From CAVVPY01 sp963750295 (GTDB lineage: Bacteria > Actinomycetota > Actinomycetes > Mycobacteriales > Jatrophihabitantaceae), in contig CAVVPY010000005.1 in NCBI GenBank assembly GCA_963750295.1, positions 1 to 64,000 on the forward strand: a stretch of 64,000 bases of DNA, read 5' to 3'. A model generated the notes under the pieces. The model searched no databases. It was not told the DNA's origin and saw only the letters and a program-made list of their open reading frames with translations. Made by a program: the position numbers and the translations under genes. Positions 25,341-33,329 of the stretch are shown here, piece after piece. Within the stretch, counting starts at the first letter, position 1, and each line of letters starts with the position of its first letter.

Positions 25341-26717
25341 ATGACCAGAGACCTCGCCGACCTGAAGAGGCAGCTTGCCGATCAGGGAGTGCGGTATCTG
25401 TTCGGCGCCTACACCGACGTGCACGGCGTACCGAAGTCCAAGTGCGTTCCGATCGAGCACCTGGCGGACATGATCGCCGGCTCGGAGCTGTACACGGTAG
25501 GCGCGTTGGAAGGCATGGGAGCGCTCGGCCCGAACGAGGACGAATGCGTGGGGATTCCCGACATGGATGCGCTGACCGTCCTGCCGTGGGATCGCCGCTA
25601 CGCGTTGGCGCCGGCAAATCTGTTCCTGCACGACCGTCCGTATAGCCACGACTTCCGTCATCTGCTGCAACAGCAGGTCGCCGCCGCCGATGCGCTGGGC
25701 TTTCGCGTGAACATGGGCGTGGAGCCCGAGCTGTACGTGATGCGCGAACGCGACGGCGAGTGGGGTCCCTGGGTCGACGAGGACGTCGTGAACGCTCCGA
25801 CCAGGGGCTACGACATCGAGACGACGATGCTGGCCGACAGGTTCCTCGAACCGATGGTCGAGTACATGAACGAGCTGGGCTGGGACGTGTACTCCTTCGA
25901 CCACGAGGGCGGCGACGGCCAGTACGAGTTCGACTTCAAGTACACCGACGTCGTCGCGATGGCCGACCGGATGATCATTTTTCGGTTGATGGCCAAGCAC
26001 GTCGCGCGTTCGCTCGGTGCGATCGCGACGTTCATGCCCAAGCCGACGCAGACCTCCTTCGGGTCAGGCGCCCACCTCAACATCAGCCTCGCCGACAAAG
26101 ACACCGGCCGGAATCTGTTCGAGCGTCGCAGCAGCAAAGAGACCAACGAGCGAATTCCTGTCGAAGACGGTTACGACCAGATCGCCTACCACTTCACGGC
26201 GGGCGTCCTCGAACATGCAGGCGCGATCACTGCGCTGCTCGCACCGACGGTGAACTCCTACAAGCGCCTGCTACCCCGCGGGCTGATGCAGGAGATCTCG
26301 TGGGCGCCGGTCTTCCGGGCGTACGGCTACAACAACCGCACGCTGATGTTGCGGCTGCCGGTGAACCGGCGCTGCCTCGAGATCCGCATCGCTGACAGCG
26401 CTGCGAATCTCTACCTGGGCACCGCGTTGGTGTTGGCCGCCGGACTGGACGGGATCCGCCGCGAGTTGAAGCCGGGTGACCCGGTGAACATCGACACCTA
26501 CTCGATGAGCGAGGACGATCTGCACACCGCGGGCATCCACCGGCTGCCGGCGACGTTGGGCGAGGCGCTCGACGAGTTCGCGGCGAGCGAGTTCGCGCAG
26601 GACGTCCTCGGCGCCGAGGCCCACCGCAGCTTCCTCGAACTCAAGCGGGCGGAGTGGCTCGAGTACAACACCGTGGTCGGCGAGTGGGAACGCCGCAAGT
26701 ACCTGCAGCTCTGGTGA
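25341..26717 (+). CDS. GlnT-type glutamine synthetase-like ligase (cluster B)
   Basis: 458 residues from an ATG with AGGAG six bases upstream. All active-site motifs are present: GVEPELYVM, GGDGQYEFDF, GSGAHLNISL, NSYKRLLPRG, NNRTLMLRLP, EIRIADSAANLYL. It is clearly related to the cluster A ligase (shared GRPKSK/GVPKSK, VLPWDRR, SFD(A/H)EGG(E/D)GQYEFDF, ATFMPKP). Tyr387 aligns with the regulatory Tyr of enteric GlnA (GDPVNIDTY). Expected chemistry is ATP-driven formation of a gamma-glutamyl amide with an amine. Followed after 47 bases by a DUF1116 gene, the same neighbour as in cluster A. Confidence 0.86.
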   Translation: MTRDLADLKRQLADQGVRYLFGAYTDVHGVPKSKCVPIEHLADMIAGSELYTVGALEGMGALGPNEDECVGIPDMDALTVLPWDRRYALAPANLFLHDRPYSHDFRHLLQQQVAAADALGFRVNMGVEPELYVMRERDGEWGPWVDEDVVNAPTRGYDIETTMLADRFLEPMVEYMNELGWDVYSFDHEGGDGQYEFDFKYTDVVAMADRMIIFRLMAKHVARSLGAIATFMPKPTQTSFGSGAHLNISLADKDTGRNLFERRSSKETNERIPVEDGYDQIAYHFTAGVLEHAGAITALLAPTVNSYKRLLPRGLMQEISWAPVFRAYGYNNRTLMLRLPVNRRCLEIRIADSAANLYLGTALVLAAGLDGIRRELKPGDPVNIDTYSMSEDDLHTAGIHRLPATLGEALDEFAASEFAQDVLGAEAHRSFLELKRAEWLEYNTVVGEWERRKYLQLW

Positions 26718-26764
26718 CCCGGAGCCACCTGACCGGGCACCCGAACACCGTCGAGAGGAACATC

Positions 26765-28036
26765 GTGACCGTCTCCGAATCGCACCTGCGCACTGCCCGC
26801 GACGCTGCCAATGCACTGGCGGTGCGTCGACTGACCGAAGCGGACCCGGTGCTCGTCGACATCCGTCCTGCCGGTGATGCCGTTCCTGGCATGACACCGA
26901 ACACCATCCTGACTTCGGGTGCGCCGCTGCCGTGGTCGGAGTACTACGGCGGGCAGCGCAACGCCGTGATCGGTGGCGCCCTCTACGAGGAATTGGCGTC
27001 GACTGCAGATGAGGCCGACGCGATGCTGTCGGACGGCCGCATCACGCTCGGCTCGACCCACGATCACGGCTGCGTCGGATCGGTTGCCGGCATCTACACC
27101 GCGTCGATGCCGGTGTTCGTCGTCGAGAACCGCGCTTCGGGCAACCTCGCCTTCTGCAACTTCTACGAGGGTGAGTCCCGCCGCCGCCTCAACTACGGCG
27201 TCTACGACGACGAGGTGTTCAACGGTCTGCGGTTCGTCGAGCACGACCTTGCGCCCGTGCTGCGCGACGCGGTCCGCGCCGCAGGTGGCATCGCGCTGAA
27301 ACCGGTGATAGCGCGCGCTCTGCGGATGGGCGACGAACTGCACAGTCGCAACACTGCGGCGACGACGCTGTTCACCCGCGATCTCGTGCCGTACCTGATC
27401 GACCTGGTCGAGGAGGGCCGGGCGGACGTAGTGCGCGCAGCGCTGCGCTTCCTGTACGCCAGCGACTACTTCTTCCTGCGCCTGGCGATGGCCGCTGCCA
27501 AGGCGACGGCCGACTCAGCGCGCGACATTCCCGGGTCGAGCGTGGTCACCGCGATGACGATCAGCTGTCGCAACTTCGCGATCAGGGTCTCGGGACTCGG
27601 CGACGAGTGGTTCCTCGGACCGCTACCGCAGGTCGAGGGCACGCTGTTCGAGGGATACACCGACGACGACATCGAATGGATCGGCGGCGAGAGCCACATC
27701 ACCGAGACGGTCGGGCTGGGCGGGTTCGCGCAGGCGGCAGCCTTCGGGTTGCAGGCCTACCAGGGCGGTTCGGCGGCGGAGATGATCCGGCTCAACGAGT
27801 CGATGTACGACATCACCGTCGGCGAGCACTCCGACTACCTGATCCCGTACTTCGGCTTCCGCGGGACGCCGGTCGGAATCGACGTGGGCAAAGTCGTCGC
27901 GACCGGGTTGGTACCGGTGATCGACGGCGGGCTCGCCGGCAAGAACGGCGGCCAGATCGGGGCAGGCATCCTGCGCGCGCCGATCGAGTGCTTCGAAGCC
28001 GCAGAGGCTGCGTATCGCGAGCGCTACGACCAGTGA
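26765..28036 (+). CDS. Short DUF1116 (YlbE/AllG-like) protein, cluster B
   Basis: About 423 residues from a GTG with GAGAGGAA just upstream (an alternative GTG at 26714 would overlap the ligase stop). It matches the cluster A protein along its length: LVDIRPAGDAVPGM, LTSGAPLPWSEYYGGQRNA, LHSRNTAATTLFTRDLVPYL, FAIRVSGLGDEWFLGPLP, ITETVGLGGFAQAAAFGLQA, GLAGKNGGQIGAG. Like that copy it lacks the N-terminal segment of AllG-type proteins and has no FdrA/DUF2877 partner here. It overlaps the FmdA-type amidase by four bases. The reaction is unknown; carbamoyl transfer is one idea from AllG. Confidence 0.82.
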   Translation: MTVSESHLRTARDAANALAVRRLTEADPVLVDIRPAGDAVPGMTPNTILTSGAPLPWSEYYGGQRNAVIGGALYEELASTADEADAMLSDGRITLGSTHDHGCVGSVAGIYTASMPVFVVENRASGNLAFCNFYEGESRRRLNYGVYDDEVFNGLRFVEHDLAPVLRDAVRAAGGIALKPVIARALRMGDELHSRNTAATTLFTRDLVPYLIDLVEEGRADVVRAALRFLYASDYFFLRLAMAAAKATADSARDIPGSSVVTAMTISCRNFAIRVSGLGDEWFLGPLPQVEGTLFEGYTDDDIEWIGGESHITETVGLGGFAQAAAFGLQAYQGGSAAEMIRLNESMYDITVGEHSDYLIPYFGFRGTPVGIDVGKVVATGLVPVIDGGLAGKNGGQIGAGILRAPIECFEAAEAAYRERYDQ

Positions 28037-28998
28037 CGACGGCGGCACCGCCGCGGCGCGTCACCCGCGACCAGACCACGATGTTCTTCGATCCGCACGC
28101 AGCGCCGGTCATCGAGATCGACGCCGGCGAGCACATCATCGTCGAGACAGCCGACAGCCTGTGCGGTCTCGTCCGGCGTGAGGCTCCGCGCGGGTTCGCC
28201 ATCGACGAGGTCGTCGACCGGCTCGGCGGCGCGTGTCCGGTGACGGGGCCGATCTTCGTCCGCGACGCCGTACCTGGTGACGTGCTGGAGGTGCACATCG
28301 ACCGGGTCAGTCCCGCGCCGGCGAACGGGTCGGCCTGGACCGGTGTGTTCACCGGCTTCGGCGCGCTCAGCCACGAGCCGTTCTCGTTGCAGCCTGCGCT
28401 CGAACCGCGGACGACGCTCGTCCCCTACTCCGAGACCGAGGCCCTGCTTCCGATCGGTGAGCGGACAGCGCGGATCCCGGTGCGCGCGTTCCTCGGAACT
28501 GTGGGAGTCGCCCCGAAGCGCGAGCGCCGGATGTCGTTCTCGCAGTCACCGGAGTATCTCGGCGATGTCGACATTCCCGAGTTGACGACCGGGGCGAGGC
28601 TCGTGCTCGCCGTGAACGCCCCCGGAGCACTGCTAGCCCTGGGCGACGCACACGCCGCGCAGGGCGACGGCGAGATCACCGGCGCCGCCATCGAGATCGA
28701 GGCCGACGTCGAGTTGCACTGCCAGCTCGGCGCACCCGACGAGTTCGGCTTCGTGGGGCTCCCGCAGCTGAACACCGACACCACCCTCGGGTCGATCGCG
28801 GGCATGCAGGGCAACAGCCTTGCCGACTGCGCACGCGCCGCCTACCGCGATCTGGTGCTTCGCCTGAACCGCTTCCACGCGATCCCCGTGCACGACGCGT
28901 ACCAACTGCTGGGACAGGTCGGCCGCCTTCGCGTCGGCAACATGATCGATCCGTTCTACTCGGTGCTCGCGAGCGTGGACCGGAGCTTCGTCGCCTGA
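28033..28998 (+). CDS. FmdA/AmdA-type acetamidase/formamidase
   Basis: 321 residues. Features of the FmdA_AmdA family are visible: GPIFVRDAVPGDVLEVHIDRV near residue 75, GDAHAAQGDGEITGAAIE with the metal-binding region near 210, and a C-terminal HDAYQLLGQVGRLRVGNMIDP. Family members hydrolyse formamide or acetamide to ammonia and the acid. GTGA overlap with the DUF1116 gene places it as the last gene of cluster B, suggesting that an amide is released by the preceding enzymes and hydrolysed here. Confidence 0.88.
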   Translation: MTTAAPPRRVTRDQTTMFFDPHAAPVIEIDAGEHIIVETADSLCGLVRREAPRGFAIDEVVDRLGGACPVTGPIFVRDAVPGDVLEVHIDRVSPAPANGSAWTGVFTGFGALSHEPFSLQPALEPRTTLVPYSETEALLPIGERTARIPVRAFLGTVGVAPKRERRMSFSQSPEYLGDVDIPELTTGARLVLAVNAPGALLALGDAHAAQGDGEITGAAIEIEADVELHCQLGAPDEFGFVGLPQLNTDTTLGSIAGMQGNSLADCARAAYRDLVLRLNRFHAIPVHDAYQLLGQVGRLRVGNMIDPFYSVLASVDRSFVA

Positions 28999-29035
28999 GG
29001 TCAGCTCCCGAGGCTGAGCGAGGCCTGGCGAGCGG

Positions 29036-30544
29036 TCAGCCCGGCGACAGCACCGCGGCCAGCGTGTCCGCGAGCATGACGTGGCCTGCGTCCGACGGAT
29101 GGATCCGGTCCGGGGCATACAGGCCGTAGGTGTAGGTGGCGTTGGTCGGCGGCATCCGCTTCGAGTGGTCCACCAGGACGACGCCCGGATCGTCGGCCGC
29201 AATGGCACCGGCCGCCGCGACGTAGTTGCTCCACGGTTCGGCCGTGCCGCTCGCGAGATACGACTGGTAGACCATCGAGAGCACGATCGGCGGGGCCTGC
29301 GTGTATGCCGACCTAATCGACGAGATCAACCCCTTGAGTTCGCCCTTGAACATCTCGGACGGGACGTTGTGCAGGTAGTCGTTGCCGCCGAGTTGGATCA
29401 CGATCAGCGATGGCGCGAGGGCGTGGGCCTGGGCGGCGGGCCAGGTCGTCATGCTCGCCCCGGCGGCCCAGGACGCAACTGTCGCGCCCGGCCAGCCGAG
29501 GTTGTGCACCTGGATTCCGGCCTTTTCGTCCTGATCGAATTCGGCGACTCCCTCGAGGTAGACCCGTCCCCCTGACGAGTACCCGACGACGAGCGTGTGC
29601 GTGCCACGCGGAAAGCTGATCCGGCGGGTGGTGCCATCGCGGTACGCACCAGTCGTTGAAACGGTCTCCTGCGGCGCCCCATCCACGGAGTACCACATCG
29701 TTCCGTTGTTCTGTGCGCGGAGGAAGACGAGGTCCGCCGACGTACCGGTCACGGTCAACGTGGCCGTGTCCGTCGGCTTCCCGGCTGCCCAGTAGTGATG
29801 CGCCGGCCCCAGTCCGCTCGTGAGGTCGAGTCTGCCGCCGGCCAGCCTCACCCGAGTCGAGCCGATGTCGACGAATCCGCGCCCGCCCGCGACGCCACGA
29901 ACGGGGAAGCGGGCACGCATCAATTCGGCCAGCCGGGCCGGCATCGCGGTGTCGAATGACGAGGCACCACCGCCGGCAGTGATCGAATCGCCGATCTGCA
30001 GGATGTTCACAGTCTTCGTGTACCGCGAGGCCAGTGCCGCGTAGAACGGCACGAGATCCGGATAGTTGGCCAGAGTGCTCGACGCGCCGGCGGGACCCTG
30101 GGCGCCGGCCGCGCCGGTAGGCCCGGCCGGGCCGCTCGGTCCGGCAGCGCCACTGGGTCCGGCCGGGCCGCTCGGTCCGGTCGCGCCGTCCGACCCGGCG
30201 GGACCGGCAGGTCCGGACGGGCCGTCGGGACCGATCGAACCCAGCGTGCCTGGCGAACCGTCCGCCCCGGCGATGCCCTGCGGCCCGGTCGAGCCGTCGG
30301 CACCGGCCAGTCCCGCGATGTTCCAGTCGAGTTCCTGCTCGTCCGCCGCGCAGGCCTCGGTCAGGTAGTCGATCGGCCGCCACGATCCGGTGGCCTGGTT
30401 GTAGCAGCTGTGGATGATCCCGGCTGCGGGGTCCGGCGGCGGGTCGACGGCCAACGCAGCGGCCCCACCTGCCACGGCAGCGCCGAGCAGGGCGCCCAGG
30501 ACCAGGATGACTCGTCGTCCGCCGAGTGTGCGGGCATGCTTCAC
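29036..30544 (-). CDS. Secreted collagen-like SGNH/GDSL hydrolase
   Basis: 502 residues. Residues 1-32 form a signal peptide or anchor; 41-75 resemble the short N-terminal region found before collagen-like repeats in actinobacterial surface proteins (two Cys, a single Trp); 78-153 are about 25 Gly-X-Y triplets rich in Pro, Ala and Ser; from 176 on is an SGNH hydrolase with IGDSITAGGG (Ser187), LGGNDYLH and DRIHPSDAGH (Asp/His). Within the SGNH domain (about 250-340) a beta-rich insert is present. Expected to be an extracellular esterase or acetylhydrolase held on a triple-helical stalk. GTG start; substrate unknown. Not linked to the neighbouring catabolic genes. Confidence 0.85.
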   Translation of the reverse strand: MKHARTLGGRRVILVLGALLGAAVAGGAAALAVDPPPDPAAGIIHSCYNQATGSWRPIDYLTEACAADEQELDWNIAGLAGADGSTGPQGIAGADGSPGTLGSIGPDGPSGPAGPAGSDGATGPSGPAGPSGAAGPSGPAGPTGAAGAQGPAGASSTLANYPDLVPFYAALASRYTKTVNILQIGDSITAGGGASSFDTAMPARLAELMRARFPVRGVAGGRGFVDIGSTRVRLAGGRLDLTSGLGPAHHYWAAGKPTDTATLTVTGTSADLVFLRAQNNGTMWYSVDGAPQETVSTTGAYRDGTTRRISFPRGTHTLVVGYSSGGRVYLEGVAEFDQDEKAGIQVHNLGWPGATVASWAAGASMTTWPAAQAHALAPSLIVIQLGGNDYLHNVPSEMFKGELKGLISSIRSAYTQAPPIVLSMVYQSYLASGTAEPWSNYVAAAGAIAADDPGVVLVDHSKRMPPTNATYTYGLYAPDRIHPSDAGHVMLADTLAAVLSPG

Positions 30545-30574
30545 GTAACGTCCCCCCGAATTCGCGTCGCACTG

Positions 30575-30603
30575 TATATACGTGCCGGTGACGCCCGCGT
30601 GAA
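30575..30603 (-). promoter_or_regulatory. Putative promoter of the collagen-like hydrolase gene
   Basis: On the minus strand TTCACG (30598-30603), a 17-base spacer and TATATA (30575-30580) precede the GTG at 30544 by a short leader with a G-rich ribosome site. Confidence 0.5.
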
Positions 30604-30776
30604 CCGCGAACCGTCGCTGAGGGATTACCGTCCGCCGCGGTGCGCGACATCAACACGCGCAACCCCGGCGGCGCGCCCGACTTTGCCCCGGGTAGCGTCC
30701 CTGGACGGGCGTCCCAGCACGCATGCGCGGGGCAACGCGGAACGCTGCGCGGGGGCAGAGCGGTGACCGGCGCCGG

Positions 30777-32393
30777 TCACACGTCCCCGTGCACCACTTC
30801 CCCCGAGGCGACGGTGCACACCACCGAGGCGTCGGCCAGCCGGCCGTCCAGGTCGAACAGGTCCTGGTCGAGGACGGCGAAGTCGGCCCGGTGCCCGACT
30901 GACAGCAGCCCGCCGGACGGGTCGTGGTTGAGGTAGGCCGTCCCGGCGGTGAACCCCGACAGGGCGGTCATGAGGGACAGCGACTGCTCCGGCAGGAACG
31001 GTGCGCCGTCGCGATCGGAGGGATCGACGCGGCGCATCGCGACCTCCATCTGCGGCAGGGGATCCGGGGTGGTGACCGGCCAGTCCGACCCCATCGCCAG
31101 GCGGACACCGGCCCGCTCGAACGACCGGAACGGGTACTGCAGCTCGGCCCGGTCGGGCCCGATCCACGGGATCGTGTGCTCCTCCATCTGCGGCTCGCGC
31201 TGCGCCCAGTACGTCTGGCAGTTCGCGACCACATCGAGCTGCGCGAACCGAACCAGGTCGGCCGGCTGCACGACCTGGACGTGCGCGATGTGGTGGCGGT
31301 TGTCGGACGGTCCGTTCGCCTCGCGCGCCGCCGCCACCGCGTCCAAACCGGCACGGACGGCGCGGTCGCCGATCGCATGCATGTGCACCTGGAACCCCAG
31401 CCGATCGAGCTCGGTGACGGCGGGGAGCAGGATTTCGCGATCGACGTACATCAGGCCGTTGTCGTCGAGGTGGCCACCGCAGCCGTCGCAGTACGGTTCG
31501 AGCATCCCCGCGGTCTGATTCTCGATGATGCCGTCCACCATGATCTTGACCGTGGTGGGTCTGAACCGGCCGACGCCCTGCTCGCGCTGGGCGCGGAACC
31601 CGGCCATCTGGTCGAGGTCGCCGTGCCGGTCCCACCACAGCGCGCCGACCACCTGCGCGGTGAGTCGGCCGTCCGTGGCCAGCGAGCGGTAGGCATCGAA
31701 GGTGGCCGCCGTGACCCAGGCGTCCTGCCACGAGGTGATCCCGAACGCGTGCAGGTGACGCTGCGCGACCAGGATCGCGTCTTCCCACTCGGCCCGCGTG
31801 GGCGCCGGCACCCATTGCACCTCGAACGAGTAGGCGGCGCCCTCGTGCAACATCCCGGTGGGCGTGCCGTTCTCGTCGCGGTTGTAGCGCCCGTCCTGCG
31901 GATCGGGCGTACCCGCATCGATACCCGCCAGCCGCAGGGCAGCCGAGTTCACCCAGGCCCCGTGGACGTCCCGGTTGAACAGGAACGCCGGACGGTTCCC
32001 GGTCACGGCGTCCAGGTCGGCCCGGTGCGGTGCGCCGCCGGGGAAGTGCTCCATCGACCAACCCCCGCCGACGATCCAGCCGTCGCCGGGATGGTCGGCG
32101 ACGTACCCGGCGATCCGGTCAAGATAGGCCGGGCGGCCGAGCAGGCCACGCAGGTCGACGGTGCGGATGTTGCGGCCCGCAGGCGGCGCGTGGATGTGCG
32201 CGTCCTGGAATCCGGGCACCACCAGCGCGCCGGTGTGGTCGAGCACGCGGGTGCGCGGGCCGATCAGCTCTGCGACCGGTTCGGCACCGAGAGCGACAAC
32301 GCGGTCGCCACGCACGGCGAGCGCGTCGGCCGCCGTCCCGTCGCCGACCCACACCTTCGAGCCGGTCACCACGAGGTCGGCGAAGTCGGTCAT
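30777..32393 (-). CDS. YtcJ-type amidohydrolase
   Basis: 538 residues of the amidohydrolase superfamily (amidohydrolase_3/YtcJ group): an N-terminal strand-rich part (DLVVTGSKVWVGDGT), the metal-binding GFQDAHIHAP (His66, His68), a central MHAIGDRAVRAGLDAV region and RLAMGSDWPVTTPDPLPQM near the C-terminus. These enzymes hydrolyse amides, carbamates or cyclic ureas with one or two metals; the exact substrate cannot be told. It overlaps the phosphatase stop by four bases. Confidence 0.85.
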   Translation of the reverse strand: MTDFADLVVTGSKVWVGDGTAADALAVRGDRVVALGAEPVAELIGPRTRVLDHTGALVVPGFQDAHIHAPPAGRNIRTVDLRGLLGRPAYLDRIAGYVADHPGDGWIVGGGWSMEHFPGGAPHRADLDAVTGNRPAFLFNRDVHGAWVNSAALRLAGIDAGTPDPQDGRYNRDENGTPTGMLHEGAAYSFEVQWVPAPTRAEWEDAILVAQRHLHAFGITSWQDAWVTAATFDAYRSLATDGRLTAQVVGALWWDRHGDLDQMAGFRAQREQGVGRFRPTTVKIMVDGIIENQTAGMLEPYCDGCGGHLDDNGLMYVDREILLPAVTELDRLGFQVHMHAIGDRAVRAGLDAVAAAREANGPSDNRHHIAHVQVVQPADLVRFAQLDVVANCQTYWAQREPQMEEHTIPWIGPDRAELQYPFRSFERAGVRLAMGSDWPVTTPDPLPQMEVAMRRVDPSDRDGAPFLPEQSLSLMTALSGFTAGTAYLNHDPSGGLLSVGHRADFAVLDQDLFDLDGRLADASVVCTVASGEVVHGDV

Positions 32394-33172
32394 TTCAGCA
32401 GCTTGGCATGCAGCGCGTCGCGGTCGTCGTCGGCCCAGCCGTGCCGGCGCAGCCAGCCGGATACGGCGCCGAACTGCTCATCGACCACGTCGAGCAGGCG
32501 TTCGATCGTCGCGGCGCGCGGTGCGTGCCGATCGGCGTCCGCATCCTGCATGGAGCCTGCGTAGGTCCGGGACGAGCGCAGCCGCTGGAAGATGTCTTCG
32601 ATGACCTCGGCGCTGCGGGCGTAGTCCGCGACGATCGCGGGACGTTCGACGCCGACCTCGGCCAGGGCGAGCGCGACCACCACGCCGGTGCGGTCCTTGC
32701 CTGCGGCGCAGTGCACGATGGTCGCGCCGGGCGAGAATGCGATCAGCCGCAGCGACTCGATGATCGAGTCGGCGCGGTCCTCGAGGTAGCCGAGGTAGAC
32801 CGAGGCGACACCGCGACGGTTGCGCTCGTCGCGTGCGTCGCTGCGCTGCCAGGGCAGGATCAACGGCCCGTCCGCGCTGGGGCGCTCGCCGGTTTCGGGG
32901 AACAAGGACAGGTGCCGGATCTCGACCTCGGGACGGCCGTGCAGCGGCCCCGGTCCGTCGGAGTCGACCTCGATCGACGTCCGCAGATCGGCCACGGTGC
33001 GCACACCGAACACGTCGACCAGCATGTCCACGTCACGCGCGGACAGGTTCTGCAGATTGTCCGAGCGGATCAGCCGGCGCCACTGGGTGGTCGCGCCGTT
33101 GACCGTCGGCAGTCCCCCGAGATCGCGGACGTTGACCGCACCGTCCAGGGCAATCCACGAAGGTTGGGTCAC
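32390..33172 (-). CDS. Tyrosine-protein phosphatase (Y_phosphatase3 type)
   Basis: About 260 residues. The catalytic P-loop is VHCAAGKDRTGV (CxxGxxR form), and GAVNVRDLGGLPT at the N-terminus is the signature of the PtpB/IphP-like family. The start at 33172 (GTG) is chosen because a TAGATT -10-like box lies seven bases upstream, fitting leaderless translation; a GTG at 33193 is the alternative. Translationally coupled to the amidohydrolase. Might act on phosphotyrosine or phosphoinositides. Confidence 0.8.
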   Translation of the reverse strand: MTQPSWIALDGAVNVRDLGGLPTVNGATTQWRRLIRSDNLQNLSARDVDMLVDVFGVRTVADLRTSIEVDSDGPGPLHGRPEVEIRHLSLFPETGERPSADGPLILPWQRSDARDERNRRGVASVYLGYLEDRADSIIESLRLIAFSPGATIVHCAAGKDRTGVVVALALAEVGVERPAIVADYARSAEVIEDIFQRLRSSRTYAGSMQDADADRHAPRAATIERLLDVVDEQFGAVSGWLRRHGWADDDRDALHAKLLK

Positions 33173-33262
33173 GGTCTCGAATCTAATCTGCACGTGGTTC
33201 GCCCGGTCGCCGCCCGTCGTCCTGAGAGACGCTGCCCGTCGATCTGGGTGACGGATTCCCAA

Positions 33263-33294
33263 GATCAGAGACGGCGGATCCGCCGTCTCTGATC
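33263..33294. repeat. 32-bp perfect palindrome (copy 1)
   Basis: A perfect palindrome whose half is GATCAGAGACGGCGGA. An identical copy lies at 57961-57992. In the direction of the upstream acyl-CoA dehydrogenase gene both copies follow a stop codon and a prefix with two GAGTGACG motifs. It could act as a terminator hairpin, a protein site or a mobile repeat; no T-run follows. The flanks extend this copy into a longer imperfect palindrome (about 33247-33309). Confidence 0.8.
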
Positions 33295-33329
33295 ATCGGG
33301 ATCCGTCACTCGGGCGGGTGGGACGTCAC

